From Streptomyces sp. NBC_00306 (GTDB lineage Bacteria; Actinomycetota; Actinomycetes; Streptomycetales; Streptomycetaceae), in assembly GCF_036169555.1 (NCBI RefSeq), contig NZ_CP108032.1:5766001-5830000 (forward strand): a stretch of DNA of 64,000 nucleotides. Direction: 5' to 3'. Position numbers and translations under genes: made by a program. The first letter of the stretch is position 1, and each line of letters begins with the position of its first letter. The notes below the pieces were generated by a model. That model made no database searches. It was not told where the DNA came from and worked only from the letters and a program-made list of their open reading frames with translations. This document shows positions 25,522 to 34,017 of this stretch, one piece after another.

Positions 25522-25550
25522 GAGGCCCTCCGCGTCAAGCGGAGGGCCTC
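25522..25550 (+). terminator. Terminator of the tRNA cluster
   Basis: Perfect 12-bp stem (25522-25533 with 25539-25550) with a 5-base loop, followed by TTCG. It lies 9 bases after the last tRNA. Confidence 0.85.
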
Positions 25551-25738
25551 TTCGCGTTGTCCGGACGGGTCGGCCCGTCCGCCGTGCCCGCGAACTCGCT
25601 CCTGATGACGTCAGTTGGCCCCACGGGCGCTCCTCGCCAACGCGCGCCCGCGCAAAGGGGAGTTGTGCACCGGGATGCACGCGGGCCGGCCGCTGCGGCG
25701 TCGGAGCCGGCCGGCCCGGAAGCAGTGCGACGGAGGTG

Positions 25739-26455
25739 TCAGCCGGTACGGCGCAGGGCCTCGCTCAGACGGCCCGCGGCGTCGATGACGGCCTGTGCGT
25801 GCATGCGGCCCGGGTGCCGGGTCAGGCGCTCGATCGGTCCGGAGACCGAGACGGCCGCGACCACGCGGTTGGAGGGGCCGCGGACCGGCGCCGAGACCGA
25901 GGCGACGCCCGGCTCCCGCTCACCGATCGACTGGGCCCAGCCCCGGCGTCGTACGCCGGACAGGGCCGTGGCCGTGAAGCGCGCGCCCTGAAGGCCGCGG
26001 TGCAGCCGCTCCGGCTCCTCCCAGGCCATCAGGATCTGGGCCGACGAACCCGCCTTCATCGTGAGCGTGGAGCCGACCGGCACGGTGTCCCGCAGACCGG
26101 ACAGCCGCTCGGCCGCCGCCACACAGATGCGCATGTCTCCCTGCCGGCGGTAGAGCTGCGCGCTCTCGCCGGTCACATCGCGCAGATGTGTGAGCACCGG
26201 CCCCGCCGTGGCCAGCAGCCGGTCCTCGCCCGCCGCGGCGGCGAGCTCCGCCAGCCGCGGGCCCAGGATGAACCGGCCCTGCATGTCCCTCGCCACCATC
26301 CGGTGGTGTTCCAGTGCCACGGCAAGACGATGTGCCGTGGGCCGTGCAAGCCCTGTCGCCGCGACCAGCCCGGCGAGGGTGGCCGGACCGGACTCCAGAG
26401 CGCTCAATACCAGAGCTGCCTTGTCGAGAACGCCGACGCCGCTAGAGTTGTCCAT
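25739..26455 (-). CDS. ndgR: IclR-family regulator NdgR
   Basis: The 238-residue product has an N-terminal winged HTH (GVGVLDKAALVLSALESGPATLAGLVAATGLARPTAHRLAVALEHHRMV, about 6-54). A GAF-like IclR effector domain follows (GESAQLYRRQGDMRICVAAAE; VPVGSTLTMKAGSSAQILMAW; RGWAQSIGEREPGVASVSAPV). Divergent from leuCD, as known for ndgR/areB in Streptomyces, where it controls leucine biosynthesis and links amino-acid state to antibiotic production. ATG 26455 gives the family length; a longer reading runs into the operator. Confidence 0.9.
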   Translation of the reverse strand: MDNSSGVGVLDKAALVLSALESGPATLAGLVAATGLARPTAHRLAVALEHHRMVARDMQGRFILGPRLAELAAAAGEDRLLATAGPVLTHLRDVTGESAQLYRRQGDMRICVAAAERLSGLRDTVPVGSTLTMKAGSSAQILMAWEEPERLHRGLQGARFTATALSGVRRRGWAQSIGEREPGVASVSAPVRGPSNRVVAAVSVSGPIERLTRHPGRMHAQAVIDAAGRLSEALRRTG

Positions 26456-26464
26456 GCAACGATA

Positions 26465-26484
26465 TTCACGTCTCACACTGTGAA
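26465..26484. promoter_or_regulatory. Candidate NdgR operator in the ndgR-leuC gap
   Basis: TTCAC (26465-26469) and GTGAA (26480-26484) form an inverted repeat with a 10-base gap, in an AT-richer patch 10 bases upstream of ndgR. The position fits autoregulation and control of leuCD. The site itself is inferred from symmetry. Confidence 0.45.
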
Positions 26485-26600
26485 ACGCAAGTTCAATTTT
26501 CCTGGAAACCCGCCAGTCTGTAGAGGCGGCCCGCAGACCAACGGGTTCCGCAACAAGATCTCTAGTGGTGTCGGCCCCCGGGTCGGCCGGAGGGAAAGCG

Positions 26601-28034
26601 ATGGGTAGGACACTCGCGGAGAAGGTCTGGGACGACCATGTCGTCCGGCGCGCCGAGGGCGAGCCCGACCTCCTCTTCATCGATCTGCACCTGCTGCACG
26701 AGGTGACCAGCCCCCAGGCCTTCGACGGTCTCCGTCAGAACGGCCGGCAGGTCCGCCGCCTCGACCTCACCATCGCCACCGAGGATCACAACACCCCGAC
26801 CCTCGACATCGACAAGCCCATCGCGGACCCGGTTTCCCGTGCCCAGTTGGAGACGCTGCGCAAGAACTGCGCGGAGTTCGGTGTACGGCTGCACCCGCTG
26901 GGCGATGTCGAGCAGGGCGTCGTCCACGTCGTGGGCCCCCAGCTGGGACTGACCCAGCCCGGCACCACCGTCGTCTGCGGCGACTCGCACACCTCCACCC
27001 ACGGCGCATTCGGCGCGCTGGCCTTCGGCATCGGCACCTCCCAGGTCGAGCACGTACTGGCCACCCAGACGCTGCCGCTGGCCCGGCCGAGGACCATGGC
27101 GATCACGGTCGAGGGCGAGCTGCCCGACGACGTCACCGCCAAGGACCTCATTCTGGCGATCATCGCGCGGATCGGCACCGGCGGCGGCCAGGGCTACATC
27201 CTGGAATACCGCGGCTCGGCCATCGAGAAGCTCTCGATGGAGGCCCGGATGACCATCTGCAACATGTCGATCGAGGCCGGCGCCCGCGCGGGCATGATCG
27301 CCCCGGACGCCACCACCTTCGACTATCTGCGCGGCCGTGACCACGCCCCGCAGGGGGCGGACTGGGACGCCGCGGTGGAGTACTGGAAGACACTGCGCAC
27401 CGACGACGACGCCGTATTCGACGCGGAGGTCTTCATCGACGCCGCCGAACTGGCGCCGTTCGTCACCTGGGGCACCAACCCCGGCCAGGGAGCGCCCCTG
27501 TCGGCCAACGTCCCCGACCCGGCTTCGTACGACGACGCTTCGGAGCGCTTCGCCGCCGAAAAGGCCCTGGAGTACATGGGGTTGAGCGCCGGGCAGGCGC
27601 TGCGCGACATCAAGGTCGACACCGTCTTCGTAGGCTCCTGCACCAACGGCCGTATCGAGGACCTGCGCTCGGCGGCATCCCTCCTGGAGGGCCGCAAAGT
27701 CGCCGACGGCGTACGGATGCTGGTGGTCCCCGGGTCCGTACGGGTCGCCCTCCAGGCCGTCGAGGAGGGCCTGGACAAGGTCTTCACCGGCGCGGGAGCC
27801 GAATGGCGGCACGCCGGCTGCTCGATGTGTCTGGGCATGAACCCCGACCAACTGGCGCCCGGCGAGCGCTCCGCGTCGACCTCCAACCGCAACTTCGAGG
27901 GCAGGCAGGGCAAGGGCGGACGCACCCATCTGGTCTCGCCGCAGGTCGCCGCGGCCACCGCGGTACTGGGCCATCTGGCCTCGCCGGCCGATCTGGCCGC
28001 GTCCGACTCGGCCGCCACCCCCGCAGGAGTCTGA
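26601..28034 (+). CDS. leuC: 3-isopropylmalate dehydratase large subunit
   Basis: Aconitase-family protein of 477 residues that isomerises 2- to 3-isopropylmalate in leucine synthesis. 4Fe-4S ligands are Cys347 (GSCTNGR), Cys407 and Cys410 (GCSMCLGMNPD). Other signatures: DLHLLHEVTSPQAFD, CGDSHTSTHGAFGALAFGIGTSQVEHVLATQ. ATG 26601 chosen because GGAGGG lies 7-8 bases upstream; a longer reading adds 12 residues without support. leuD follows after 5 bases, so they form one operon. Confidence 0.97.
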   Translation: MGRTLAEKVWDDHVVRRAEGEPDLLFIDLHLLHEVTSPQAFDGLRQNGRQVRRLDLTIATEDHNTPTLDIDKPIADPVSRAQLETLRKNCAEFGVRLHPLGDVEQGVVHVVGPQLGLTQPGTTVVCGDSHTSTHGAFGALAFGIGTSQVEHVLATQTLPLARPRTMAITVEGELPDDVTAKDLILAIIARIGTGGGQGYILEYRGSAIEKLSMEARMTICNMSIEAGARAGMIAPDATTFDYLRGRDHAPQGADWDAAVEYWKTLRTDDDAVFDAEVFIDAAELAPFVTWGTNPGQGAPLSANVPDPASYDDASERFAAEKALEYMGLSAGQALRDIKVDTVFVGSCTNGRIEDLRSAASLLEGRKVADGVRMLVVPGSVRVALQAVEEGLDKVFTGAGAEWRHAGCSMCLGMNPDQLAPGERSASTSNRNFEGRQGKGGRTHLVSPQVAAATAVLGHLASPADLAASDSAATPAGV

Positions 28035-28039
28035 GAACC

Positions 28040-28633
28040 ATGGAAGCTTTCACCACACACACCGGCCGGGCCGTGCCGCTGCGCCGCAGCAACGTCGACA
28101 CGGACCAGATCATCCCGGCCCACTGGCTGAAGAAGGTCACCCGCGACGGCTTCGAGGACGGGCTCTTCGAGGCGTGGCGCAAGGACGCCTCCTTCGTTCT
28201 CAACCAGCCCGAGCGGCAGGGCGCCACGGTGCTGGTCGCCGGTCCCGACTTCGGCACCGGCTCCTCCCGCGAGCACGCCGTCTGGGCCCTGCAGAACTAC
28301 GGCTTCAAGGCGGTCATCTCCTCGCGCTTCGCCGACATCTTCCGCGGCAACTCGCTCAAGAACGGGCTGCTGACCGTCGTTCTGCCGCAGGAGACGGTCG
28401 ACCGGCTGTGGGAGCTGGCCGAGTCGGACCCGAAGGCCGAAATCACTGTTGACTTGGAGCAGCGGCAGGTGCGTGCGGCAGGCATCACCGCCGACTTCGA
28501 GCTGGACGAGAACGCCCGCTGGCGACTGCTGAACGGTCTGGACGACATCAGCCTCACCCTTCAGAACGAAGCGGACATCTCCACTTATGAGGCCTCCAGG
28601 CCGGCCTTCAAACCGCGCACAATTCAGGTCTGA
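28040..28633 (+). CDS. leuD: 3-isopropylmalate dehydratase small subunit
   Basis: Swivel-domain subunit of 197 residues that pairs with LeuC. Signatures: VPLRRSNVDTDQIIPAHWLK near the start, and GPDFGTGSSREHAVWALQNYGFKAVISSRFADIF, which carries the substrate-binding GTGSSREHA. Starts 5 bases after leuC; SD CAGGAG overlaps the leuC end. A strong hairpin terminator follows 16 bases after the stop. Confidence 0.97.
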   Translation: MEAFTTHTGRAVPLRRSNVDTDQIIPAHWLKKVTRDGFEDGLFEAWRKDASFVLNQPERQGATVLVAGPDFGTGSSREHAVWALQNYGFKAVISSRFADIFRGNSLKNGLLTVVLPQETVDRLWELAESDPKAEITVDLEQRQVRAAGITADFELDENARWRLLNGLDDISLTLQNEADISTYEASRPAFKPRTIQV

Positions 28634-28649
28634 TCAGCGCTTTTCCCCA

Positions 28650-28683
28650 ACTGCGCCCTCCACCGTCCGGTGGGGGGCGCAGT
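28650..28683 (+). terminator. Terminator of leuCD
   Basis: 15-bp stem (28650-28664 with 28669-28683, one G-T pair) with a GTCC loop. Confidence 0.8.
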
Positions 28684-28737
28684 CGTCTGTTGAGGTCCTG
28701 CCGGGCGACAACTCGCCCCAGATGGCACAATCGGTGC

Positions 28738-28965
28738 ATGGACCGTGACAGCCAACTCGAGCTCTACGAGGCGGTGGCGGCCCGGCTGAAAGAAGCGCAC
28801 ACAAGAGTGCGCACACTGCAAGTCCCGGAGGGCGTAAGGATGGCGCTGTCCCGGAAGCTGCTGGTCGTCACGGCAGCGGCGAAGCACGATCTCCCGGATG
28901 CGGCCAGGCGTCTGGACCGCTTCATGCAGGACCTCGACGAGGGCCGATTCCCTGAAGGCGACTGA
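28738..28965 (+). CDS. Small helical protein of unknown function
   Basis: The 75-residue product is mostly helical and charged: MDRDSQLELYEAVAARLKEA at the start, GVRMALSRKLLVVTAAAKHD in the middle and DAARRLDRFMQDLDEGRFPEGD at the end. No signal, Cys or recognisable motif. GC-rich third positions support translation. ATG 28738; no strong SD (GCACAATCGGTGC upstream), so a leaderless or weakly initiated message is possible. It lies between leuD and hupS, a position I recall as conserved in Streptomyces. Confidence 0.7.
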   Translation: MDRDSQLELYEAVAARLKEAHTRVRTLQVPEGVRMALSRKLLVVTAAAKHDLPDAARRLDRFMQDLDEGRFPEGD

Positions 28966-29026
28966 CACCCGAACTCCACAGCGGCGCACTTCGTTGCGGC
29001 ACTAGGGTGATTAGCCCGTTTCGTGT

Positions 29027-29055
29027 TTGATTTGCGGTATATATCTGCCTAACGT
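29027..29055 (+). promoter_or_regulatory. Candidate sigma-70-type promoter of hupS
   Basis: TTGATT (29027-29032), a 17-base spacer containing TATATAT, and TAACGT (29050-29055). Unusually AT-rich for this genome and 52 bases before the GTG start. Matches the TTGAC-17-TANNNT pattern. Confidence 0.5.
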
Positions 29056-29106
29056 GCGAAAAAGCCTGGACGCATTCGTTCCGGCAATGTCTCCGAAGGG
29101 GAAGAC

Positions 29107-29754
29107 GTGAACAAGGCGCAGCTCGTAGAAACGATTGCCGACAAGGTCGGTGGCCGTCAGCAGGCCGCCGAGGCTGTCGACGCGGTACTTGACGCGATCG
29201 TCCGCGCAGTTGTCGGCGGCGACCGTGTCTCGGTCACCGGTTTCGGCTCGTTCGAGAAGGTCGACCGCCCCGCCCGCTACGCCCGCAACCCGCAGACGGG
29301 GGAGCGGGTCCGGGTCAAGAAGACCTCTGTTCCGCGCTTCCGTGCCGGTCAGGGCTTCAAGGACCTGGTCAGCGGCTCGAAGAAGCTCCCGCGCGGCGGC
29401 GAGGTCTCCGTGAAGAAGGCGCCCAAGGGCAGCCTCTCGGGCGGTCCTTCCACCCGTACGACCACGAAGGCCGCGGCCAAGAAGGCCACCGCGAAGAAGG
29501 CCACGGCGACGAAGGCCACGGCGAAGAAGGCCACCGCGAAGAAGACCGCGGCCAAGAAGACCGCGGCCAAGAAGACGACGGCCGCCAAGAAGACGGCGAC
29601 CGCCAAGAAGGCCACGGCCAAGAAGACGACCACCAAGAAGGCGGCCGCCAAGAAGACCGCGCCGGCCAAGAAGGCCACCGCGAAGAAGGCGCCGGCCAGG
29701 AAGGCGACGGCGCGCAAGACCGCCGCCAAGAAGGCCACTGCCAGGAAGAGGTAA
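29107..29754 (+). CDS. hupS: HU-family nucleoid protein with Lys/Ala-rich tail
   Basis: The product is 215 residues. The first 94 are a complete HU domain (MNKAQLVETIADKVGG; VTGFGSFEKVDRPARYARNPQTGERV; PRFRAGQGFKDLV). The rest is a tail of KKAT/KKTA/AAKK repeats resembling histone H1. The two-part layout matches HupS, the sporulation-associated HU of Streptomyces, distinct from the short HupA. HU domains bend DNA; the tail adds non-specific binding and compaction. GTG start with GAAGGGGAAGAC just before it. The tail gene sequence is repetitive, so length may vary between strains. Confidence 0.95.
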   Translation: MNKAQLVETIADKVGGRQQAAEAVDAVLDAIVRAVVGGDRVSVTGFGSFEKVDRPARYARNPQTGERVRVKKTSVPRFRAGQGFKDLVSGSKKLPRGGEVSVKKAPKGSLSGGPSTRTTTKAAAKKATAKKATATKATAKKATAKKTAAKKTAAKKTTAAKKTATAKKATAKKTTTKKAAAKKTAPAKKATAKKAPARKATARKTAAKKATARKR

Positions 29755-29786
29755 GCGGCACAAGGTCGCAGGGCCACTCACGCGCC

Positions 29787-29816
29787 GGGCCGGGCTCCTC
29801 TGGGGGAGCCCGGCCC
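29787..29816. terminator. Terminator of hupS
   Basis: Perfect 12-bp stem (29787-29798 with 29805-29816) with a TCTGGG loop, 33 bases after the stop. It could also serve the minus-strand gene ending at 29917. Confidence 0.8.
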
Positions 29817-29916
29817 GCGGCGTGTTCCGGTACGGGTGCTTCCCGGCGCGCTGTCGAACCCTTCGCCCGGTGAAGGGCTTCCCGGGCGGCGCCGAGCCGT
29901 TTGCCCACCCGGCCCG

Positions 29917-30120
29917 TCAGAGCGTCTGCAGCGTCACCAGCGTGATCCTGCGGGCATCGCCCTCGCCCTCGGTCTCGATACGCACCCGCTGGCCCGGCCT
30001 CAGCAGCCGCAGACCGCCGGCGTCGAAGGCCGCGGCGTCGAACTCGACCGGCGTGCCGTCGTCGAGGAGCACGCTCCCGCTGCGGGTCAAAGCGTCGTAG
30101 GTGTACGAGGTCGCCTGCAT
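29917..30120 (-). CDS. Small beta-rich protein, OB/cold-shock-like
   Basis: 67 residues, predicted strands throughout: TSYTYDALTRSGSVLLDDGTPVEFDAAAFDAGGLRLLRPGQRVRIETEGEGDARRITLV. The pattern Gly-x-Val then GQRVRIE resembles cold-shock or S1-like OB folds, but the RNP motifs (KGFGFI, VFVH) are absent, so nucleic-acid binding is uncertain. ATG at 30120. It has no close partner: cofC ends 59 bases upstream on the same strand. Conserved-hypothetical at best. Confidence 0.6.
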   Translation of the reverse strand: MQATSYTYDALTRSGSVLLDDGTPVEFDAAAFDAGGLRLLRPGQRVRIETEGEGDARRITLVTLQTL

Positions 30121-30178
30121 GCCGCCAGCCTAAGGGCTGTCCCGGCAGGCTCTGCCCGGCCGACTTACGGGACGACCC

Positions 30179-30874
30179 TCAGGGGATGTCCGCGACGCGG
30201 TCGGCCATCGCCAGACGCTCGGCCGTCCGCGGCCCGACCTCCAGGGCCAGCGCCGCCGCCAGATCCTCCGCGGTGTCCACGTCCTGACGTACGGAATCGA
30301 CCCCGTCGAGCGGGATTTCCACCGCCCCCGACGCCAAATGCCGGCGGCGTGAGCGGCCGCCGAAACCGGGACGCAATTCGGTGCCCGCGGCCGCCGAGAG
30401 CAATGTGGTGCCGATCCCGGCCCTATCCGTCAGAAATGCCCGGGGAAATCCCGATGCATACGCGAGTACTCGTGCCAATTCCTGTGGGCGCAGCGCGGGC
30501 AGATCGGCGTTGAGGACGGCCACCGCGGCGCCCGGACGCAGGCGGCGGACCTCTTGCGCGCCGTGCGTCAGCGCCGCGTTGAGACCTGCAGAGGGGGCGT
30601 CCGGCACGATCCGCGCACCCAGTGCGGCGAGCCGGAACGAGGCCGCCGGATCGTCCGTGACAACGGCCACATTCCGTACCGACGGGCAGGCCAGGGCGGC
30701 TGCGACGGTGTCCTCCGCGAAGGCGAGCGCCAGATGGGGGCGCAGGCTGTCGCCGGCAGCGGCCGCGAGCCTGCTCTTCGCCTCTGCGAGCGGTTTCAGC
30801 GGGACGACCAGGGACCAGCGGTCCGTCGGGTCGCAGTTGGTGGCACGCTCATCGTCCATGTGCATCGCCCCCAT
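30179..30874 (-). CDS. cofC: Phospholactate/phosphoenolpyruvate guanylyltransferase (F420 biosynthesis)
   Basis: Nucleotidyltransferase of 231 residues of the CofC/FbiD family: WSLVVPLKPLAEAKSRLA near the start, HLALAFAEDTVAAAL, VAVVTDDPAA, VAVLNADLPALRPQELARVL and AFLTDRAGIGTTLL. It links GTP to 2-phospholactate or PEP to start the coenzyme F420 side chain. Three ATGs (30874, 30865, 30859) are possible starts; GGGGG before the last two acts as SD. fbiA/fbiB are not in this window. It is divergent from plsC with 138 bases between. Confidence 0.88.
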   Translation of the reverse strand: MGAMHMDDERATNCDPTDRWSLVVPLKPLAEAKSRLAAAAGDSLRPHLALAFAEDTVAAALACPSVRNVAVVTDDPAASFRLAALGARIVPDAPSAGLNAALTHGAQEVRRLRPGAAVAVLNADLPALRPQELARVLAYASGFPRAFLTDRAGIGTTLLSAAAGTELRPGFGGRSRRRHLASGAVEIPLDGVDSVRQDVDTAEDLAAALALEVGPRTAERLAMADRVADIP

Positions 30875-31012
30875 TGTGTCCCGGCCCCGTGAAGGGGCGG
30901 ACGACCGGCCCGGTGACCGGGGCGTACGGTGTTCTCGACAGACCAGGGGCCTGGGGCGACACTTGACCCCCAGCAGCCGGGCAGTGGCCCGGCAGTAGAG
31001 GAAGGTGCTCGC

Positions 31013-31765
31013 GTGTCCCGCCGTAGAATCGGCTTCTGGTACCGCCTGGCGGCGGTCATCGCTAAACCGCCGCTGTTGGTTCTGTTCAAGCGGGACTGGC
31101 AGGGAATGGAACACATTCCGGCCGCGGGCGGATTCATCACCGCTGTGAATCACAACTCGTATCTGGACATGTTTTCCTATGGCCACTTCCAGTACAACAG
31201 CGGACGTGTGCCACGATTCCTCGCCAAGGCGGCGCTCTTCAAGGCGCCGGGCGTGGGGATCCTCCTGAAGGGCACCGGCCAGATTCCCGTCTACCGCGAG
31301 TCCTCCAACGCCTTCGGTGCCTTCCGGGCCGCCGTCGAGGCCGTCGAGGCCGGTGAATGCGTCGCCTTCTACCCGGAGGGCACTCTCACCCGGGACCCCG
31401 GGCAGTGGCCGATGACCGCGAAGACCGGAGTGGCGCGGGCGGCCATGATGACGCACGCACCCGTCATCCCGGTCGCCCAGTGGGGCGCCAACTTGGCGAT
31501 GCCGCCGTACGCCAAGGAGAACAGGCTCCGCCTGTTCCCGCGCAAGACGCTGCAGGTGAAGGCCGGTCCGCCGGTCGACCTCGACCGGTTCTACCACCAG
31601 GAGCCGACGCCCGAGGTACTGAAGGAGGCGACCGAGGTCATCATGGCCGCGATCACCGAACTGCTGGAGGAACTGCGCGGCGAGCAGGCCCCCCGCAACC
31701 CGTTCGATCTGCGCGAGATGCGCGCGGAGCAGCGCCGCAAGGCCGCCGAGGAGGGCACCAAGTGA
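31013..31765 (+). CDS. plsC: 1-acyl-glycerol-3-phosphate acyltransferase
   Basis: PlsC-family acyltransferase of 250 residues. The catalytic HxxxxD appears as NHNSYLD; the second motif is FYPEGTLTRD, then MTAKTGVARAAMMTHAPVIPVAQWG. It adds the second acyl chain to lysophosphatidate. GTG 31013 has GAGGAAGG 7 bases upstream. The stop overlaps the gpsA start as GTGA, so phosphatidate synthesis and glycerol-3-phosphate supply are translationally linked. An Arg/Glu-rich tail follows the domain. Confidence 0.93.
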   Translation: MSRRRIGFWYRLAAVIAKPPLLVLFKRDWQGMEHIPAAGGFITAVNHNSYLDMFSYGHFQYNSGRVPRFLAKAALFKAPGVGILLKGTGQIPVYRESSNAFGAFRAAVEAVEAGECVAFYPEGTLTRDPGQWPMTAKTGVARAAMMTHAPVIPVAQWGANLAMPPYAKENRLRLFPRKTLQVKAGPPVDLDRFYHQEPTPEVLKEATEVIMAAITELLEELRGEQAPRNPFDLREMRAEQRRKAAEEGTK

Positions 31766-32772
31766 CACACCCCGCCAAGGCGGCCGTCTTCGGAACGGGC
31801 TCGTGGGGCACGGCCTTCGGCATGGTGCTCGCGGACGCGGGCTGCGATGTGACCCTCTGGGGCCGCCGCGCCGAGCTCGTCGACGCCGTCAACACCACCC
31901 GGACCAACCCCGACTATCTGCCGGGCATCGAACTTCCCCCGACGCTGCGGGCCACCACCGACCCCGCCGAGGCACTGCACGGCGCGGACTTCACCGTGCT
32001 CGCCGTTCCGTCCCAGACCCTGCGGGACAACCTGGCGGCGTGGGTGCCGAAGCTGCCGTCGGACACCGTGCTCGTCTCCCTGATGAAGGGCATCGAACTC
32101 GGCAGCGCCAAGCGGATGAGCGAGGTCATCGAGGAGGTCGCGGGGGTTCCCTCCGACCGCGTGGCCGTGATCACCGGGCCCAACCTCGCCAAGGAGATCG
32201 CCCAGCGCCGGCCCGCCGCGGCCGTCGTCGCCTGCCGGGACGAAGCCGTCGCCCAGCGCCTCCAGGCCGCCGCCCACACCCCGTACTTCCGCCCGTACAC
32301 CAACACCGACGTCGTCGGCTGCGAGCTCGGCGGCGCCGTCAAGAACGTCATCGGCCTCGCAGTCGGCATCGCGGACGGTATGGGACTCGGCGACAACGCC
32401 AAGGGCTCCCTCATCACCCGCGGCCTCGCCGAGACCACCCGCCTCGGCCTCGCCATGGGCGCGGACGCGCTCACCTTCTCCGGCCTCGCCGGGCTCGGCG
32501 ACCTGGTGGCCACCTGCTCCTCGCCGCTCTCGCGCAACCACACCTTCGGCACCAACCTCGGCAAGGGCATGACGCTTCAGGAGACCATCGCGGTCACCCG
32601 GCAGACCGCCGAGGGCGTCAAGTCCTGTGAGTCGGTGCTGGATCTGGCCCGCAGGCACGGCGTCGACATGCCGATCACCGAGACCGTCGTCGGCATCGTC
32701 CACGAGGGCAAGCCGCCGGTGGTGGCCCTCAAGGAGCTGATGTCGCGCAGCGCGAAGCCCGAGCGCCACTGA
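31762..32772 (+). CDS. gpsA: NAD(P)-dependent glycerol-3-phosphate dehydrogenase
   Basis: The 336-residue product starts with a Rossmann fold, VFGTGSWGTAFGMVLADAG. Then come GIELPPTLRATTDP, KGIELGSAKRMSEV and GPNLAKEI. Catalytic Lys sits in GGAVKNVIGLAVGIADGMGLGDNAKGSLITRGL. It reduces dihydroxyacetone phosphate to sn-glycerol-3-phosphate for phospholipids. GTG start overlaps the plsC stop by 4 bases. Confidence 0.96.
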   Translation: MTHPAKAAVFGTGSWGTAFGMVLADAGCDVTLWGRRAELVDAVNTTRTNPDYLPGIELPPTLRATTDPAEALHGADFTVLAVPSQTLRDNLAAWVPKLPSDTVLVSLMKGIELGSAKRMSEVIEEVAGVPSDRVAVITGPNLAKEIAQRRPAAAVVACRDEAVAQRLQAAAHTPYFRPYTNTDVVGCELGGAVKNVIGLAVGIADGMGLGDNAKGSLITRGLAETTRLGLAMGADALTFSGLAGLGDLVATCSSPLSRNHTFGTNLGKGMTLQETIAVTRQTAEGVKSCESVLDLARRHGVDMPITETVVGIVHEGKPPVVALKELMSRSAKPERH

Positions 32773-32833
32773 CCCGGCACGCGCTGTGCCTGCACTCCAC
32801 TGCGCCGGGTGCGCACGGTAGTCTCAACGCGAT

Positions 32834-33991
32834 ATGAGCACCGAGAACCTCCCCCAGAGCCCGGAGCAGCCGCTCCGCAAGCCGCGTGTGGCTGTCGTCT
32901 TCGGCGGCCGCAGCTCCGAACACGGGATCTCCGTGGTCACCGCCGGAGCCGTGCTGAGGTCCATCGACCGGACGAAGTACGACGTACTGCCCATCGGCAT
33001 CACCGCGGACGGCCGGTGGGCGCTCACCGCCGACGAGCCCGACCGCATGGCGATCACCGATCGCCGGACGCCGAGCGTGGAGCAGCTGGCCGAGTCGACC
33101 GAGGGCGGCGTCGTGCTCTCCGTCGACCCGGCGAACCGCGAGGTCGTGTACAGCGAACCCGGCGCCGTGCCCAAGGCACTCGGCGAGGTCGACGTCGTCT
33201 TCCCGATGCTGCACGGCCCCTACGGTGAGGACGGCACCCTCCAGGGACTGCTCGAACTCGCCGGTGTCCCCTACGTCGGCGCTGGTGTCCTCGCCTCCGC
33301 GGTGGGCCAGGACAAGGAGTACATGAAGCGGGTCTTCGTCTCCTTCGGACTGCCCGTCGGTCCGTACGAGGTGATCCGCCCCCGCGAGTGGAAGCTCGAC
33401 CCCGCCGCGGCCCGCAAGAAGATCATCGACTTCGCCGGTGAGCACGGCTGGCCGCTGTTCATCAAGCCCGCGCGCGCCGGTTCGTCGATCGGCATCACCA
33501 AGGTCGACGGCCTCGAGGGCCTCGACGAGGCGATCGCCGAGGCGCAGCGTCACGACCCGAAGATCCTGGTGGAGGCGCTGCTGCGCGGCCGCGAGATCGA
33601 GTGCGGCGTGCTGGAGTTCCCCGACGGTCCGCGGGCCAGCGCTCCGGCCGAGATTCCCCCGGTCAGCAGCCACGACTTCTACGACTTCGAGGCCAAGTAC
33701 ATCGACTCGGCGTCCGGGATCGTGCCCGCCCCGCTCACCGACGAGCAGACCGCGGACGTGCGCCGGCTCGCCGTCGAGGCCTTCGACGCCGCGTCCTGCG
33801 AGGGCCTGGTGCGCGCGGACTTCTTCCTCACCGAGGACGGCGAGTTCGTCATCAACGAGATCAACACGATGCCCGGCTTCACGCCGATCTCCATGTACCC
33901 GCGGATGTGGCAGGAGAGCGGGGTCAGCTACCCCGAGCTCATCGACCTGCTGATCCAGGCGGCACTGCGCCGGTCCACCGGACTGCGCTAG
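32834..33991 (+). CDS. ddlA: D-alanine--D-alanine ligase
   Basis: ATP-grasp enzyme of 385 residues: VVFGGRSSEHGISVVTAGAVL at the N-terminus, FPMLHGPYGEDGTLQGLLEL, PLFIKPARAGSSIGITKV, VEALLRGREIECGVLE, and the Mg-binding DFFLTEDGEFVINEINTMPGFTPISMYP. It makes the D-Ala-D-Ala dipeptide for peptidoglycan. It starts 61 bases after gpsA, so may be transcribed with it. The length matches the long Ddl class with an insertion after the first domain. No van-type genes are near. Confidence 0.95.
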   Translation: MSTENLPQSPEQPLRKPRVAVVFGGRSSEHGISVVTAGAVLRSIDRTKYDVLPIGITADGRWALTADEPDRMAITDRRTPSVEQLAESTEGGVVLSVDPANREVVYSEPGAVPKALGEVDVVFPMLHGPYGEDGTLQGLLELAGVPYVGAGVLASAVGQDKEYMKRVFVSFGLPVGPYEVIRPREWKLDPAAARKKIIDFAGEHGWPLFIKPARAGSSIGITKVDGLEGLDEAIAEAQRHDPKILVEALLRGREIECGVLEFPDGPRASAPAEIPPVSSHDFYDFEAKYIDSASGIVPAPLTDEQTADVRRLAVEAFDAASCEGLVRADFFLTEDGEFVINEINTMPGFTPISMYPRMWQESGVSYPELIDLLIQAALRRSTGLR

Positions 33992-34017
33992 GGAAACGCT
34001 TCCCCCGGTGGTGATCG

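Noticed and set aside
29460..29750. Regular repeats in hupS considered as a CRISPR-like array
   Set aside because: Units are short, coding and without spacers.
29349..29777. Hydrophobic repeated frame (AVAFLAA) opposite hupS
   Set aside because: It is the complement of the KKAT tail repeats, so the apparent membrane protein is an artefact.
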